Shown here: positions 6,264 to 12,029 of the stretch, piece after piece
Position numbering within the stretch: the stretch's first letter is position 1
Layout: the number at the start of each line of letters is the position of its first letter
DNA from: Desulfatitalea sp.
GTDB lineage: Bacteria > Desulfobacterota > Desulfobacteria > Desulfobacterales > Desulfosarcinaceae
Length of the DNA stretch: 12,029 nucleotides
Reading direction: 5' to 3'
Assembly: GCA_013041835.1 (NCBI GenBank)
Contig: JABDRH010000498.1
Location: forward strand, 1 to 12,029
Position numbers and translations under genes: made by a program
Notes under the pieces: model-generated
Database searches by the model: none
Seen by the model: the letters and a program-made list of their open reading frames with translations, nothing else
Told to the model about the DNA's origin: nothing

Positions 6264-7196
6264 TTAAGGCACCAGCCAAACGGCGGTATCGGTCGCCTTT
6301 TGAATCACCTTGCGCGATACGCTGCCGGTGAACTTGCCCTCAGTGCGCCCGCGCCGACCGACGACGATGGTGCCGCATTTCAGTTCGGCCGCCGTATCCC
6401 TGATGGCCCTGGCAATGGAGAGGCGGTTGTCTATCGTTCGGATCTGCAGACGGTCAGGCGGGAAGCCGTTTTTTTTAAGCACTCCCAAGGCTTGGGCGTG
6501 AAAGTCGTCGATGCAGCGCCGGTCGTCATCCAACAGGACTTGTTCGGCGGCGGCCATGGCATCCGGGTCAAAGTCGATTTCGCAAAAATCCTGCAGCCGC
6601 GGCTTGATATGCAGCATGTGAATCCGGTGATCGATCGATCCACCGGCCAGCATAAACGCCATGTGATCCAGGGCGCGCAGCGAGTTCGGCGATCCATCCA
6701 CGGCGAGCAGAAAATTCGGATTCGATGCATCGCCGTCCACAACCCAGGTGGGGGTCAGGCGGGCATGTTCCAGGAGGCTTGTGGTGACACTGCCGGTGAT
6801 CATCTCCTGAAGCCGCGTGATGCCGCGCCGGGCAATGGCAAGGGCGTCAAAGGATCGAGTTTGACACAGATCGAGGATATCCTCGGCCACCCCGCTGAAG
6901 CGCACCCGCGAACACGGCTCGATGCGTAAGGGATCGATGCCGCGGCGGACCATTTCATTTTTGGCCTTGTCGAGCATCTTCTCGGATTCGGCTTTATTGG
7001 ATTTCATCAGGGCGCGCAAGGCCTTGAGGGCTTTGGGTTTTCGTTCGGCCTCCTCGGTCAGATATTGGGACAGCGGGGGCTGGATATGGACCAGCACAAA
7101 GTGCAAGTCGGGTATGGCGGCTGCGATTCCCGTCACATACCGTACGGCGCATTCGCAATTTAATGAGCCGTCAACGGCCACAGCGATCTTTCGCAT
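6264..7196 (-). CDS. Tandem-domain universal stress protein (UspA superfamily)
   Basis: 310 residues made of two Usp domains, about 1-153 and 161-310. Each starts with the family's first strand and loop (IAVAVDGSLN and FLLAVDGSPNS). In ATP-binding Usp proteins the nucleotide loop is G-x2-G-x9-G-S/T. Domain 1 has A122-RR-G125, then nine residues, then GS (135-136), so its first glycine is alanine. Domain 2 has G280-RR-G283 but only seven residues before GS (291-292), a two-residue contraction. Nucleotide binding may therefore be altered, although most of the motif remains. Such soluble proteins are linked to survival under starvation or redox stress. The ATG at 7196 has AAGGAG 6 bases upstream. 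The wrbA-like gene ends 112 bases upstream on the same strand, separated by a long hairpin. Confidence 0.93.
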   Translation of the reverse strand: MRKIAVAVDGSLNCECAVRYVTGIAAAIPDLHFVLVHIQPPLSQYLTEEAERKPKALKALRALMKSNKAESEKMLDKAKNEMVRRGIDPLRIEPCSRVRFSGVAEDILDLCQTRSFDALAIARRGITRLQEMITGSVTTSLLEHARLTPTWVVDGDASNPNFLLAVDGSPNSLRALDHMAFMLAGGSIDHRIHMLHIKPRLQDFCEIDFDPDAMAAAEQVLLDDDRRCIDDFHAQALGVLKKNGFPPDRLQIRTIDNRLSIARAIRDTAAELKCGTIVVGRRGRTEGKFTGSVSRKVIQKATDTAVWLVP

Positions 7197-7249
7197 GTAT
7201 CACTCCTTAAATGATTTTTATTATCAACAGGTTACGAATCCGGCCAGGC

Positions 7250-7294
7250 TGAAGACCAGGCATTTCGCAATGGGTCCGCCAATGCCGGTCTTCA
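7250..7294. repeat. Long inverted repeat between wrbA and the stress-protein gene
   Basis: The arms are TGAAGACC-A-GGCATT (7250-7264) and AATGCC-GGTCTTCA (7281-7294), giving 14 base pairs with a single bulged A and a 16-base loop. It lies 15 bases after the wrbA stop and about 50 bases before the stress-protein start. No T-run follows on the minus strand, so it is not a standard intrinsic terminator; it could stabilise the wrbA 3' end, be an RNase processing site, or be a dispersed palindromic element. Confidence 0.7.
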
Positions 7295-7308
7295 ATCAGG
7301 TTTCGCGT

Positions 7309-7920
7309 TTAGCTAGTCAGTTTTTCTGCGATTTCGGCTACGTGCTTGCCCTGGAAGCGGGCTGCCGCCAGTTCGTTTTCACTGGGCATACGTTCACCCT
7401 TGGTGCCGGCAATGGTTGTCGCGCCGTAAGGGGAACCGCCGGCAACTTCGTCGATGCGCATTTGACCCTGGAATGTGTAGGGCAGGCCGACCACCACCAG
7501 GCCATGGTGCAACAAGGTGGTGTGGAACGACAGAAGGGTGGCCTCCTGGCCACCGTGCTGGGTGGCTGTGGCTGCAAATACGCTGCCTGCCTTTCCCACC
7601 AAAGCGCCTTCGGCCCAGAGCTGGCCGGTGGCATCGAGAAACTGCCGCATTTGGCCACACATATTGCCGAAACGGGTTGGCGTTCCGAAAATAATCGCAT
7701 CCGCCTGGGCCAGTTCGTCCACCGTGCATGAAGGGATGTGCGCCTGGGCTTGTTGTGCTGCCGTTGCGCCCATTTTTTCAATGATATCCGGTGGCAGTGT
7801 CTCGGGTACGCGTCTGAGGACCACTTCAGCCCCCTGTACCTGCTTGGCCCCTTCCACGACAGCCTCCGCCATTTTTTGCACATGCCCATAAGTTGAATAG
7901 TAAACAACTAAAATTTTCAT
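7309..7920 (-). CDS. wrbA: WrbA-type NAD(P)H:quinone oxidoreductase
   Basis: 203 residues, the usual length for WrbA, a flavodoxin-fold FMN enzyme that reduces quinones by two electrons and so avoids semiquinone radicals. The FMN phosphate loop is [14 protein letters not shown] (7-20). Further family blocks are [19 protein letters not shown] (78-96), [23 protein letters not shown] (118-140, split by no gap) and [12 protein letters not shown] (161-172). The frame is open to an upstream GTG or similar codon at 7953, but the ATG at 7920 begins the conserved MKILVVYYS strand and has AAGGAG (7935-7930) 9 bases upstream, so it is the start. A TTGACA on the minus strand at 7991-7986 could be a -35, but the best -10 (CATAAT, 7965-7960) is 20 bases away, so the promoter is unsure. 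The neighbouring stress-protein gene suggests an oxidative or redox-stress setting. Confidence 0.93.
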   Translation of the reverse strand: MKILVVYYSTYGHVQKMAEAVVEGAKQVQGAEVVLRRVPETLPPDIIEKMGATAAQQAQAHIPSCTVDELAQADAIIFGTPTRFGNMCGQMRQFLDATGQLWAEGALVGKAGSVFAATATQHGGQEATLLSFHTTLLHHGLVVVGLPYTFQGQMRIDEVAGGSPYGATTIAGTKGERMPSENELAAARFQGKHVAEIAEKLTS

Positions 7921-8034
7921 GATGGTTTTCTCCTTTGATGCATGGGTAAACACCTTTTTATTATGAGTAACCCGAATTGTCCGGATGTCAAGGTATCTCG
8001 GACTTTACGCGGCGTCTCAAGCGTAATATAAGAG

Positions 8035-8742
8035 ATGTCCATGATGAGCGTACATGCACCGCAGCCCGATGATGCCACCACAACCGGAAGCTGTTGCCGA
8101 CGATGCGGCACCTGCTGCCACAAGGGGGGCCCCGCCCTTCATTTGCAAGACCGGTCGCTTTTGATGTCGGGAAAGATCCCTGTCAAGCGGCTGTTTACCA
8201 TAAGACAGGGGGAACCAGCCTACGACAATGTTCGTGGTGTCATCATCCCGGCTCAGACCGATATTTTAAAGATCAAAGGTATCGCCGGTGACACCGGCAT
8301 GTGCCGTTTTTTCGACCCAGTTCGGTGTGCGTGCCGTATATACGCGTTTAGACCGGCGCAGTGCCGTGTGCTGACCTGTTGGAACACAGCAGCCATCCGC
8401 GGCATGTATGATCGAGACCGTCTGACCCGCGGGCATCTTCTGGACCGGCCGGCCGGTTTGCGTGATCTGGTAGACGAGCACCAGGCCAAGTGCGATTATC
8501 GGCAAGTGGCCTATCTTGCTCAGCGTATTCGCAAAGGACCGGACCGCCTCGCCGCCGTGGATTCACTTATGGCCGTCATTCGTTACGATCACAGCCTCAG
8601 GCAGGTCACCGTGGAGCGAACCCGGTTGGATGCCGAATTGCTCGATTTCCTGTTTGGCCGGCCCATTAGTACCATGATGCAAATGTTTCATCTGAGACTG
8701 GCAAAGGTGGATGGTGTGGTGACCATCAACGAAGCCGTTTAG
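8035..8742 (+). CDS. YkgJ-family cysteine-cluster protein
   Basis: 235 residues. The N-terminal half has the metal or Fe-S binding pattern of the YkgJ/UPF0153 family: CCRRCGTCC (20-28), GMCRFFD (88-94), and CACRIYAFRPAQCRVLTC (98-115). In this family such Cys clusters are thought to hold zinc or an iron-sulfur cluster; the reaction is not settled. The C-terminal half (about 125-235) is helical, without recognised motifs, and somewhat longer than the minimal family. The ATG codons at 8035, 8041 and 8044 are all possible; a weak AAGAG at 8030-8034 is best spaced for 8041. It is divergent from wrbA with 114 bases between them. No partner gene reveals its substrate. Confidence 0.85.
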   Translation: MSMMSVHAPQPDDATTTGSCCRRCGTCCHKGGPALHLQDRSLLMSGKIPVKRLFTIRQGEPAYDNVRGVIIPAQTDILKIKGIAGDTGMCRFFDPVRCACRIYAFRPAQCRVLTCWNTAAIRGMYDRDRLTRGHLLDRPAGLRDLVDEHQAKCDYRQVAYLAQRIRKGPDRLAAVDSLMAVIRYDHSLRQVTVERTRLDAELLDFLFGRPISTMMQMFHLRLAKVDGVVTINEAV

Positions 8743-9059
8743 TTTCCATTCAAAGGGTTTGACGAGAATTGCCAATTCGTTGAATTGCTGCTATGGATGG
8801 CTACATTACGTTCAGCAATTTTGCCAACAGTTGGGCTTAAGCGAGCAGGCAAATCATAATTCCTCCGGATTGCGCCGGATTTGGGTTCGCCTACACGGCA
8901 TACCCACCAGTGCACATCAGGATATGTGTCGGTGGATGTAACGCCACAGACGGGTGCAAAGACAAGGAAGATGGTGGAATTAATATTTGACTGCAGCCTA
9001 GTTCTGCAATTCTGCAGACTTATTTTTCATAAACGGATCACAGGAACAGGAGGGAGATG
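8743..9059. other. 317-bp non-coding stretch with overlapping hairpins
   Basis: No convincing gene is seen. The centre holds two inverted repeats. GGGTTCGCC (8883-8891) pairs with GGCATACCC (8897-8905) in 7 of 9 positions around a 5-base loop. CCACC-agtg-CACAT (8904-8917) pairs with ATGTG-tc-GGTGG (8924-8935) around a 6-base loop. They share two bases, so only one can fully form. The first looks like a worn copy of a palindromic GGGTTCGCC-type intergenic repeat. A possible weak terminator follows at 9003-9028. Confidence 0.5.
9003..9028 (+). terminator. Weak terminator-like hairpin upstream of the DUF2914 gene
   Basis: TCTGCA-ATTC-TGCAGA (9003-9018) is a perfect 6-bp stem with a 4-base loop, followed by CTTATTTTTC. 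The stem is short and only half G/C, and it lies about 260 bases after the preceding gene, so termination is uncertain. The right arm could alternatively pair with GACTGCAG at 8989-8996. Confidence 0.3.
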
Positions 9060-9656
9060 ATGAAGTGCAATTATTGGGGAATCGTGTGTGCGATTGTGCT
9101 GGTGCTGATGTCGTCCGTATCGGCATGGAGCGCGGACCAGGCGCTGTCGGAAACCACGAAAGCGGCCCAGGTGCCGTCGGAAGCCATGGAAGCGGCCCCG
9201 TCGCCATCAGAAGCCACGGAAGCGGCCCAGGCGCCGTCGGAAACGATGAAACCGGTGCAGGCGCCATCAGAAACCGTGAAAGCGGCTCCGGTGCCATCGG
9301 AAACCACAAAACAGGAGACTGCTGCTTCCCAGAATGGTTTTAGCGTTGCCGATGCCGTGGTTTGCCAGGATGTGATTGACCGCATGCCCATCGGCAGCGG
9401 TGACGTTTTTTCCCAGGGGATCGCAAGAGTTTACTGCTTCTGCCGTGTGATGGGTGCGGAAGATGAGAGCTCCATTACTCAGAATTGGTACTACAAAGGC
9501 ACCTTGAAGGCTTCGGTCAAGCTGCCGGTACGCTCCAGCAACTGGCGTACCTGGAGTTCAAAAAGCATGATCCCGGGTTGGACCGGTGAATGGATGGTGG
9601 AAATCCTCTCAGCCGAAGGCGCCCCTTTGGAGAGTATTGTTTTTTACATTCAGTAA
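9060..9656 (+). CDS. Exported DUF2914 protein with tandem-repeat linker
   Basis: 198 residues from the ATG at 9060; an ATG at 9057 adds one Met, but the AGGAGG at 9048-9053 is spaced 6 bases from 9060 and only 3 from 9057. The N-terminus is a signal peptide: a hydrophobic core (GIVCAIVLVLMSSVSA) with likely cleavage after VSA or WSA. A linker of five full and one partial ten-residue repeats of the form (A/V)PSETxKAAQ follows, rich in Ala, Pro, Glu and Ser and encoded by a 30-bp minisatellite. The remaining about 100 residues match DUF2914: VADAVVCQDVIDRMPIG, then QNWYYKGTLKASVKLPV, NWRTWSSKSM and GEWMVEILSAEG, ending FYIQ. The beta-rich DUF2914 domain has no known activity. The product is probably periplasmic, or surface-held with the flexible linker. 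No operon partner is evident. Confidence 0.87.
   Translation: MKCNYWGIVCAIVLVLMSSVSAWSADQALSETTKAAQVPSEAMEAAPSPSEATEAAQAPSETMKPVQAPSETVKAAPVPSETTKQETAASQNGFSVADAVVCQDVIDRMPIGSGDVFSQGIARVYCFCRVMGAEDESSITQNWYYKGTLKASVKLPVRSSNWRTWSSKSMIPGWTGEWMVEILSAEGAPLESIVFYIQ
9141..9310 (+). repeat. 30-bp in-frame minisatellite within the DUF2914 gene
   Basis: Units begin at 9141, 9171, 9201, 9231, 9261 and 9291 (the last partial). Each has a common skeleton of gcgcc-(g/a)tc-(g/a)gaa followed by acgaaagcggcccag-like sequence, with scattered differences. Since the period is a multiple of three, gain or loss of units would change linker length but not the frame. Confidence 0.9.
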
Positions 9657-9718
9657 GTTAGGGCCTCGGCCGAAAAGAATTGCATCATCTTGCTTGATCT
9701 TTGACCCATCTGCTGTGT

Positions 9719-9760
9719 TGCATGCAAGGGCGCATATCTGGATATGCCACCTTGCATGCG
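9719..9760. repeat. Long hairpin between convergent genes
   Basis: The outer arms GCATGCAAGG (9720-9729) and CCTTGCATGC (9750-9759) pair perfectly. A 2x2 internal loop follows, then GCATAT (9732-9737) with ATATGC (9742-9747) around a CTGG tetraloop, for 16 base pairs in all. T9719 and G9760 can add a wobble pair. It lies between the ends of the DUF2914 gene and the kinase gene. Neither side has a T-tract, so Rho-independent termination is not of the standard kind, though it could protect both mRNA 3' ends or be a dispersed palindrome. Confidence 0.75.
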
Positions 9761-9825
9761 GCTTGCAGATGAAACAACTCTCGGCGCAATCTGGATCAAG
9801 TATTTTTGCGCGAGCCCCCACCAAT

Positions 9826-11511
9826 TCATCTTCTTTTGGGAAATGCCATTGAAAAAGTGGAGCCTACGCCCTTTTCCGATTTGAAGGTGAGCTTGCCATT
9901 CAACTTTTCAACAAATTTTTGCACCATGGGAAGACCCAGGCCGGTGCCTTTGGTGCCTTTGGTGGTGAAGAAAAGATCGTACACCCTGTTTTGTTTCTTA
10001 GCGTCGATGCCGCAACCATTATCCCCGACGCTGATTGTCAGGCAGTCGTTCTCCACCTGTGTGCTAACTTGAATCTTTCCGTCCGTCCGTTCCTTGACCG
10101 CGTGAATGGCGTTGGTGATCAAATTGAAAAAGGCGCGCTGGAACTGGTTCTCATCCATCATCCATTGCGGGTTGTCGGGCGAAAGGGCAAAAGCAAATTC
10201 TAATCCCTCCCGGGCGAGGCTCTGATCAAAGATTTTTCGGTAGCGCAGTATCATCGCATTGATGTCAGTCATCCTAAGATGAAGCTCATCCTCTTTGGCA
10301 TACTCCAGCATGCCGTTGGTCAACTTGCTGATACCGGAAAAGCTTTGCTGGATCCACCGCCAGTTTCGATCAATCAGGGGGTCGTTGATCTTTTCTAAGT
10401 GCATTTCCATCAGGTCGACGGCGTTTTGACTGAGGGTGACCAGGTTGCGGATATTATGGGCCAGGTTACTGACCGTCAGGCCGATGGCGGCCATGCGTTC
10501 ATTGCGCAGGGCCTCTTTTTGCAGGCGGATGTTTTCAATGCTTAAAGCCAGCTCATTGGCCACGGCTGCTGCAAAGACGGCATCCTCCTGGGAAATGGTG
10601 TTGAATACGGTCCGTGATGAGGTATATAGCACGCCGATGACTTTATCCTTGCGCATCAGAGGCACACAAGCGATGGCGCGGACGTTATGGATACGGATGG
10701 AGTCTGAATCCTGAAATCGTAAATCGTCCCCGGCATTTTGGCTCACCAAGGCAACTTTTTCCAAAATCACCCACTCGACCAGGGTTTTGCTGACCGGAAT
10801 AGCATCTTTTTTCGGCGTTTGGCTGTCTCTGAGCCTAAAGGCTTTTACCTCGATGGATTGATGGTCGTTGGATCGCAGCATAATCAAGGCGCAGTCGGCA
10901 CCCGCGATCGCTTCCATGATTAAATCGAGTCCCTGTTCGAAAACGTCATCATGGTCCTTGGCGACGCGCAGTTTTTCACTCAGGCGATAGAGCAGTGACA
11001 ATCGTCGGCTGGCCGAGTAGGCTGGCAGGGTTGGGTCCATCAGTGTGTTGTCTTCAGCCCTGCGGAAGAAACCCTCGGTGGCCAGGTCGATGTTTTGCGC
11101 CCACAACTCGGAAAGACCGATCTCATCTTCGCTCAAGTCGATGGTATCGGAAACCGAAATGGACGGGTCCATTAAAAAGCCTTCTATGGTGATGGATTTG
11201 AGAAGAAACAAAAATGTGCGGTTTCCGATGGTGATGCGGTCATGGTTTTGCAGTACCGCTTGTTTGATGCGCTTGCCGTTGAGGTAGGTTCCGTTTCGGG
11301 AATCGAGATCCTCGATGATAAACCGGCCCTGCTCGTCCAAGCGTATTACGGCGTGCTTTCTGGACACCTCGCCATGGGCAATATGGATGGTGTCCCGAGG
11401 ATCCCTGCCGATAGTGGTTCCTCCTGCCGTGATGACCAAGGGCCTGGAAAACGATTCGACAGGATAAGGAATGAGATATGCTTGAAGATCGGCACGATGA
11501 GAGCTATTCAC
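9826..11511 (-). CDS. FHA-GAF sensor histidine kinase, cytoplasmic
   Basis: 561 residues. Residues about 22-100 are an FHA domain, which binds phosphothreonine peptides: TTIGRDPRDTIHIAHGEVSR then IEDLDSRNGTYLNGKRI. Residues about 175-335 are a GAF sensory domain. A coiled-coil leads into the dimerisation helix with the candidate phospho-acceptor H352 in SNLAHNIRNLV, a variant H-box with Asn where Glu or Asp is common. The ATPase domain (about 440-558) has the N-box FFNLITNAIHAV (461-472), the G1 box DNGCGI (497-502) and the G2 box TKGTGLGL (520-527), so it should be active. No membrane segment is seen. The start is a GTG at 11511 with a poor Shine-Dalgarno sequence; no ATG in frame exists upstream before a stop. 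No response regulator gene is present in the window. It links Ser/Thr phosphorylation (FHA) to a two-component output, which is inference. Confidence 0.93.
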   Translation of the reverse strand: MNSSHRADLQAYLIPYPVESFSRPLVITAGGTTIGRDPRDTIHIAHGEVSRKHAVIRLDEQGRFIIEDLDSRNGTYLNGKRIKQAVLQNHDRITIGNRTFLFLLKSITIEGFLMDPSISVSDTIDLSEDEIGLSELWAQNIDLATEGFFRRAEDNTLMDPTLPAYSASRRLSLLYRLSEKLRVAKDHDDVFEQGLDLIMEAIAGADCALIMLRSNDHQSIEVKAFRLRDSQTPKKDAIPVSKTLVEWVILEKVALVSQNAGDDLRFQDSDSIRIHNVRAIACVPLMRKDKVIGVLYTSSRTVFNTISQEDAVFAAAVANELALSIENIRLQKEALRNERMAAIGLTVSNLAHNIRNLVTLSQNAVDLMEMHLEKINDPLIDRNWRWIQQSFSGISKLTNGMLEYAKEDELHLRMTDINAMILRYRKIFDQSLAREGLEFAFALSPDNPQWMMDENQFQRAFFNLITNAIHAVKERTDGKIQVSTQVENDCLTISVGDNGCGIDAKKQNRVYDLFFTTKGTKGTGLGLPMVQKFVEKLNGKLTFKSEKGVGSTFSMAFPKRR

Positions 11512-11576
11512 GCGATAACCCGTTTCAGTCAGTCTGATACCAGTTTGAAGGCGACCATGCTTGTGAATGGATATAA

Positions 11577-11605
11577 ATTATAGCGATTCTATTCAGGCAT
11601 CTCAA
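11577..11605 (-). promoter_or_regulatory. Strong sigma70-type promoter of the histidine kinase gene
   Basis: On the minus strand TTGAGA (11605-11600, 5 of 6) is followed by exactly 17 bases and a perfect TATAAT (11582-11577). Transcription should start at about 11570, giving a leader of about 59 bases before the GTG at 11511. It implies that the kinase has its own promoter apart from the nitrilase gene upstream, whose stop codon is at 11646. Confidence 0.75.
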
Positions 11606-11645
11606 GGCAAATCTTTCGGACATCTATTTTATGCAATATTGGGGT

Positions 11646-12029
11646 CTATATTAAGTAGAGCTCTGGTCGGCGGTTGGGGAAAAAGTGGCGCATGGGATGG
11701 GCCCGTACATGCTGAAACCGGTCGGCCTTGAGCAGCGACACCAGCATGTCCGCCCTGTCGGCCATGGTCCTGTGCAGCACGGCGCCGGATGGATCCAATA
11801 CCACGGCATGGCCGGGAAAGGCCAGGCCCCTGCCGTTATCGCCACACGGGTTGCATGCCACTACGAAAATACCGTTGTCATAGGCGCGCGCCGGCAGGTG
11901 GCGCATCCACGATTGGTGCTTGCTTTGGGCGTCGCCACGAGGCGAAGCATGCGGTAAAAAGATGACCTGCGCGCCCTTGGCGGTCATGGCGGTGGATAGT
12001 TCGGGAAAGTGGCCGTCATAGCAGAGCTG
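11646..12029 (-). CDS. Carbon-nitrogen hydrolase (nitrilase superfamily), C-terminal part
   Basis: The last 127 codons of a gene entering from the right edge. The visible part starts QLCYDGHFPELSTA, in which the Cys (codon at 12023-12021) is the catalytic nucleophile of the Glu-Lys-Cys triad; the Glu and Lys lie outside the window. Further family features are GAQVIFLPHASP after the Cys, ARAYDNGIFVVACNPCG, and AFPGHAVVLDPSGAVL, the usual nitrilase pattern of a short strand and a reporting loop. Members hydrolyse C-N bonds in amides, carbamoyl amines or nitriles; the sub-group (for example N-carbamoylputrescine amidase) cannot be settled from this part. The protein ends ELYLI. The kinase gene begins 134 bases downstream on the same strand, behind its own promoter. 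Confidence 0.9.
   Translation of the reverse strand, partial: QLCYDGHFPELSTAMTAKGAQVIFLPHASPRGDAQSKHQSWMRHLPARAYDNGIFVVACNPCGDNGRGLAFPGHAVVLDPSGAVLHRTMADRADMLVSLLKADRFQHVRAHPMRHFFPNRRPELYLI

Noticed and set aside
7211..7227. FNR-like site TTGAT...ATCA(A/T) before the stress-protein gene
   Set aside because: The half-sites are separated by 7 rather than 4 bases, and the second half-site is imperfect.
7250..7294. Classical Rho-independent terminator for wrbA
   Set aside because: The stem is strong but no T-run follows it in the direction of transcription, and the loop is large.
8759..8941. 60-codon open frame in the non-coding stretch
   Set aside because: No ribosome-binding site, an odd composition rich in Cys, Trp and Gln, and it runs through the hairpin region.
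9141..9310. CRISPR-like array
   Set aside because: Units are contiguous with no spacers, stay in frame and encode a protein linker.
11529..11558. Nine-codon leader frame (ATG at 11558 to TGA) before the kinase gene
   Set aside because: No ribosome-binding site and no regulatory codon run; a chance frame is the simplest reading.

Overview
The window suggests the chromosome of a Gram-negative, moderately GC-rich bacterium of the Desulfobacterota type (Desulfosarcina or Desulfobacteraceae-like). The clues are a dcw cluster that opens mraZ-rsmH-ftsL-ftsI, a purine step normally done by bifunctional PurH split over two genes, a tandem-domain universal stress protein, a YkgJ-type cysteine-cluster protein, a DUF2914 protein and an FHA-GAF histidine kinase. 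The taxonomic call is inference from gene style; there is no rRNA or other marker here.

Layout. (1) Positions 1-1937, minus strand: the start of the division and cell-wall (dcw) operon, mraZ, rsmH, ftsL and the first 76 codons of ftsI, nearly gapless. A sigma70-like promoter and three TGGA boxes at exact 10-bp spacing lie just upstream of mraZ and look like the MraZ auto-operator. (2) Positions 2233-4947, plus strand: a divergent, tightly spaced set of an HD-domain phosphohydrolase, a stand-alone IMP cyclohydrolase and a stand-alone AICAR formyltransferase. The last two together do the job of PurH, the final two steps of IMP synthesis. (3) Positions 4994-7920, minus strand: a TPR protein with a C-terminal beta-rich domain, a two-domain universal stress protein and a WrbA-type flavodoxin-like quinone reductase, with notable inverted repeats in the gaps. 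(4) Positions 8035-9656, plus strand: a YkgJ-like cysteine-cluster protein, a 317-bp non-coding stretch holding hairpins, and an exported DUF2914 protein whose N-terminal spacer is a 30-bp minisatellite. (5) Positions 9826-12029, minus strand: an FHA-GAF-histidine kinase behind a near-consensus promoter, and the C-terminal part of a nitrilase-family amidohydrolase cut by the window edge.

Most of the window is housekeeping or ordinary accessory sequence. I see no mobile element, CRISPR array, tRNA or rRNA, and no clearly new defence or biosynthetic system. The points most worth a second look are the split PurH with a rewritten cyclohydrolase motif, the MraZ operator architecture, the long hairpins at 7250-7294 and 9719-9760, the palindrome in front of the TPR gene, the in-frame minisatellite, and the shortened nucleotide-binding loop in the stress protein.
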